Positions 6,009 to 6,272 of a DNA stretch of 6,272 nt are shown piece after piece. The stretch is taken from the NCBI GenBank assembly GCA_900541555.1, contig UQKE01000069.1:1-6272 (forward strand). Reading direction: 5' to 3'. The position numbers and the translations under genes are program-made. Position 1 is the first letter of the stretch, and each line of letters opens with the position of its first letter. The DNA comes from an uncultured Porphyromonadaceae bacterium. GTDB taxonomy: Bacteria; Bacteroidota; Bacteroidia; Bacteroidales; Muribaculaceae. The notes below the pieces were generated by a model that was given only the letters and a program-made list of their open reading frames with translations, was not told the origin of the DNA and did not search any database.

Positions 6009-6045
6009 AGGAAGCCGATCGGATGATCGGCTTCCTCATTTTTAT
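6009..6045 (+). terminator. Intrinsic terminator of the rightward transcript
   Basis: An uninterrupted 11-bp stem (6010-6020 with 6025-6035; GGAAGCCGATC against GATCGGCTTCC) has a GGAT loop and one more A-T pair at its base. It is followed by TCATTTTTATAT. The GC-rich stem, tetraloop and U-rich tail are classic for Rho-independent termination on the plus strand. On the minus strand the bases after the stem are TTCGG, so it is directional. Confidence 0.85.
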
Positions 6046-6272
6046 ATCCTTCCCTCACAGCAAAAGCCGCCGGCATACCGCTTTTATATAATACGGATAA
6101 TAGAAAATTTATTGAACTAAGGAGTTCCATGCTCAAACACAGGAGAGAACATTGCGTGTTTGCCAACTTCTCAGTTTTTCCATTTTCCCCGATTCCACTG
6201 CTCCCAACCCTCAACCATAAACCACAGACCGCTACCGGCAATGTCTTCCTCTGTGTCGCGCGTTAGCGCGAT
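6046..6272. other. Intergenic stretch without a convincing gene
   Basis: No open reading frame here looks like a protein I recognise. Visible structure is limited: a GAACT/AGTTC hairpin with an AAGG loop (6114-6127), CAAACAC/GTGTTTG arms (6134-6140 and 6156-6162), a degenerate heptamer repeat (6204-6224), and a TCGCGC/GCGCGA hairpin with a GTTA loop (6256-6271) at the window edge. A 45-codon reading frame (6129-6266, plus) follows AAGGAG but has no protein-like features. The AT-rich run 6081-6113 could hold a promoter, but I find no exact TAnnTTTG. Confidence 0.5.
6204..6224 (-). repeat. Degenerate heptamer tandem repeat
   Basis: On the minus strand three adjacent units read TGGTTTA, TGGTTGA and GGGTTGG. 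Such short degenerate GGTT-rich tandem runs occur in Bacteroidetes intergenic DNA. Three imperfect copies are few, so confidence is low and no function can be assigned. Confidence 0.35.

Larger units (their letters stand above)
5818..6045 (+). ncRNA. Putative small RNA or attenuated leader, about 225 nt
   Basis: The stretch lies between a full promoter match and an intrinsic terminator on the same strand, with no long open reading frame, so it probably yields a short discrete transcript. The first part (5818-5930) is AT-rich, with an A-run at 5837-5845, a small hairpin CTATA/TATAG (5857-5870) and a degenerate NNTCAA hexamer array (5881-5904). The second part is more structured. GTCGTT (5934-5939) pairs with AACGAC (5978-5983) and can extend by four pairs past a bulged A. 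CGGTAA (5991-5996) pairs with TTACCG (6002-6007), and the terminator stem follows. I recognise none of 6S RNA, SRP RNA, tmRNA or RNase P RNA. It could be a free regulatory RNA or the terminated leader of a gene beyond the window. Start and end are estimated from the promoter and terminator. Confidence 0.45.

Noticed and set aside
5938..6120. Plus-strand 60-codon frame starting with TTG
   Set aside because: It runs through a strong intrinsic terminator and has no convincing start or domain.
6002..6241. Minus-strand 79-codon frame
   Set aside because: It begins with TTG, ends inside the terminator hairpin region and shows no recognisable protein features.
6129..6266. Plus-strand 45-codon frame after AAGGAG
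   Set aside because: The ribosome site overlaps a small hairpin and the peptide has a Pro/Leu-rich, non-protein-like composition, with no promoter in front of it.
5602..6272. CRISPR array, tRNA or insertion-sequence remnant in the gene-free region
   Set aside because: I looked for regularly spaced direct repeats, a tRNA cloverleaf, and terminal inverted repeats with a transposase fragment and found none.

Overview
The window is a chromosomal segment from a member of the Bacteroidota, most likely the order Bacteroidales. Three things point there. The core proteins look like Bacteroidetes SUF proteins. Two promoters match the Bacteroidetes housekeeping consensus (TTG or TTTG, a 17-23 nt spacer, then TAnnTTTG). 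Most starts lack a strong Shine-Dalgarno sequence. Base composition is roughly balanced, so a mid-GC Bacteroidales is plausible, but I cannot name a genus.

Layout from right to left, in the direction of the main operon: a compact minus-strand cluster reads cvpA-like membrane protein (5601-5095), sufB (5033-3558), sufC (3535-2774), sufD (2787-1402) and sufS (1397-186). Gaps are about 61, 22, -14 and 4 nt, so sufBCDS is almost certainly one transcript, and the cvpA-like gene with its consensus promoter at 5648-5621 is probably its head. SufS (cysteine desulfurase) supplies persulfide sulfur. The SufB-SufC-SufD complex is the ATP-dependent scaffold on which Fe-S clusters are assembled. No sufE/sufU sulfur shuttle, sufA carrier or iscR/sufR regulator is present here.

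Left edge (1-185): a strong hairpin (43-85) lies between the 3' end of sufS and what may be the last four codons (GYNF, stop) of a rightward gene. A terminal Phe on GYNF would suit an outer-membrane beta-barrel protein, but four codons are very thin evidence.

Right part (5602-6272): no convincing protein gene. It does contain a rightward transcription unit: a near-perfect Bacteroidetes promoter (TTTG-N19-TACATTTG, 5782-5812) embedded in interleaved inverted and direct repeats, about 200 nt of sequence with several small hairpins, and a perfect 12-bp-stem terminator with a U-rich tail (6009-6045). This looks like an unannotated small RNA or an attenuated leader divergent from the cvpA-suf operon, and is the most interesting element in the window. 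Beyond it, 6046-6272 holds only short hairpins and a degenerate heptamer repeat.

Other points worth attention are a four-cysteine tail on SufD, a 30-bp-period micro-duplication in the cvpA-like gene, a GTG start for sufD with a strong Shine-Dalgarno inside sufC, and a visible excess of the hexamer GTCGAC, mostly in sufD.
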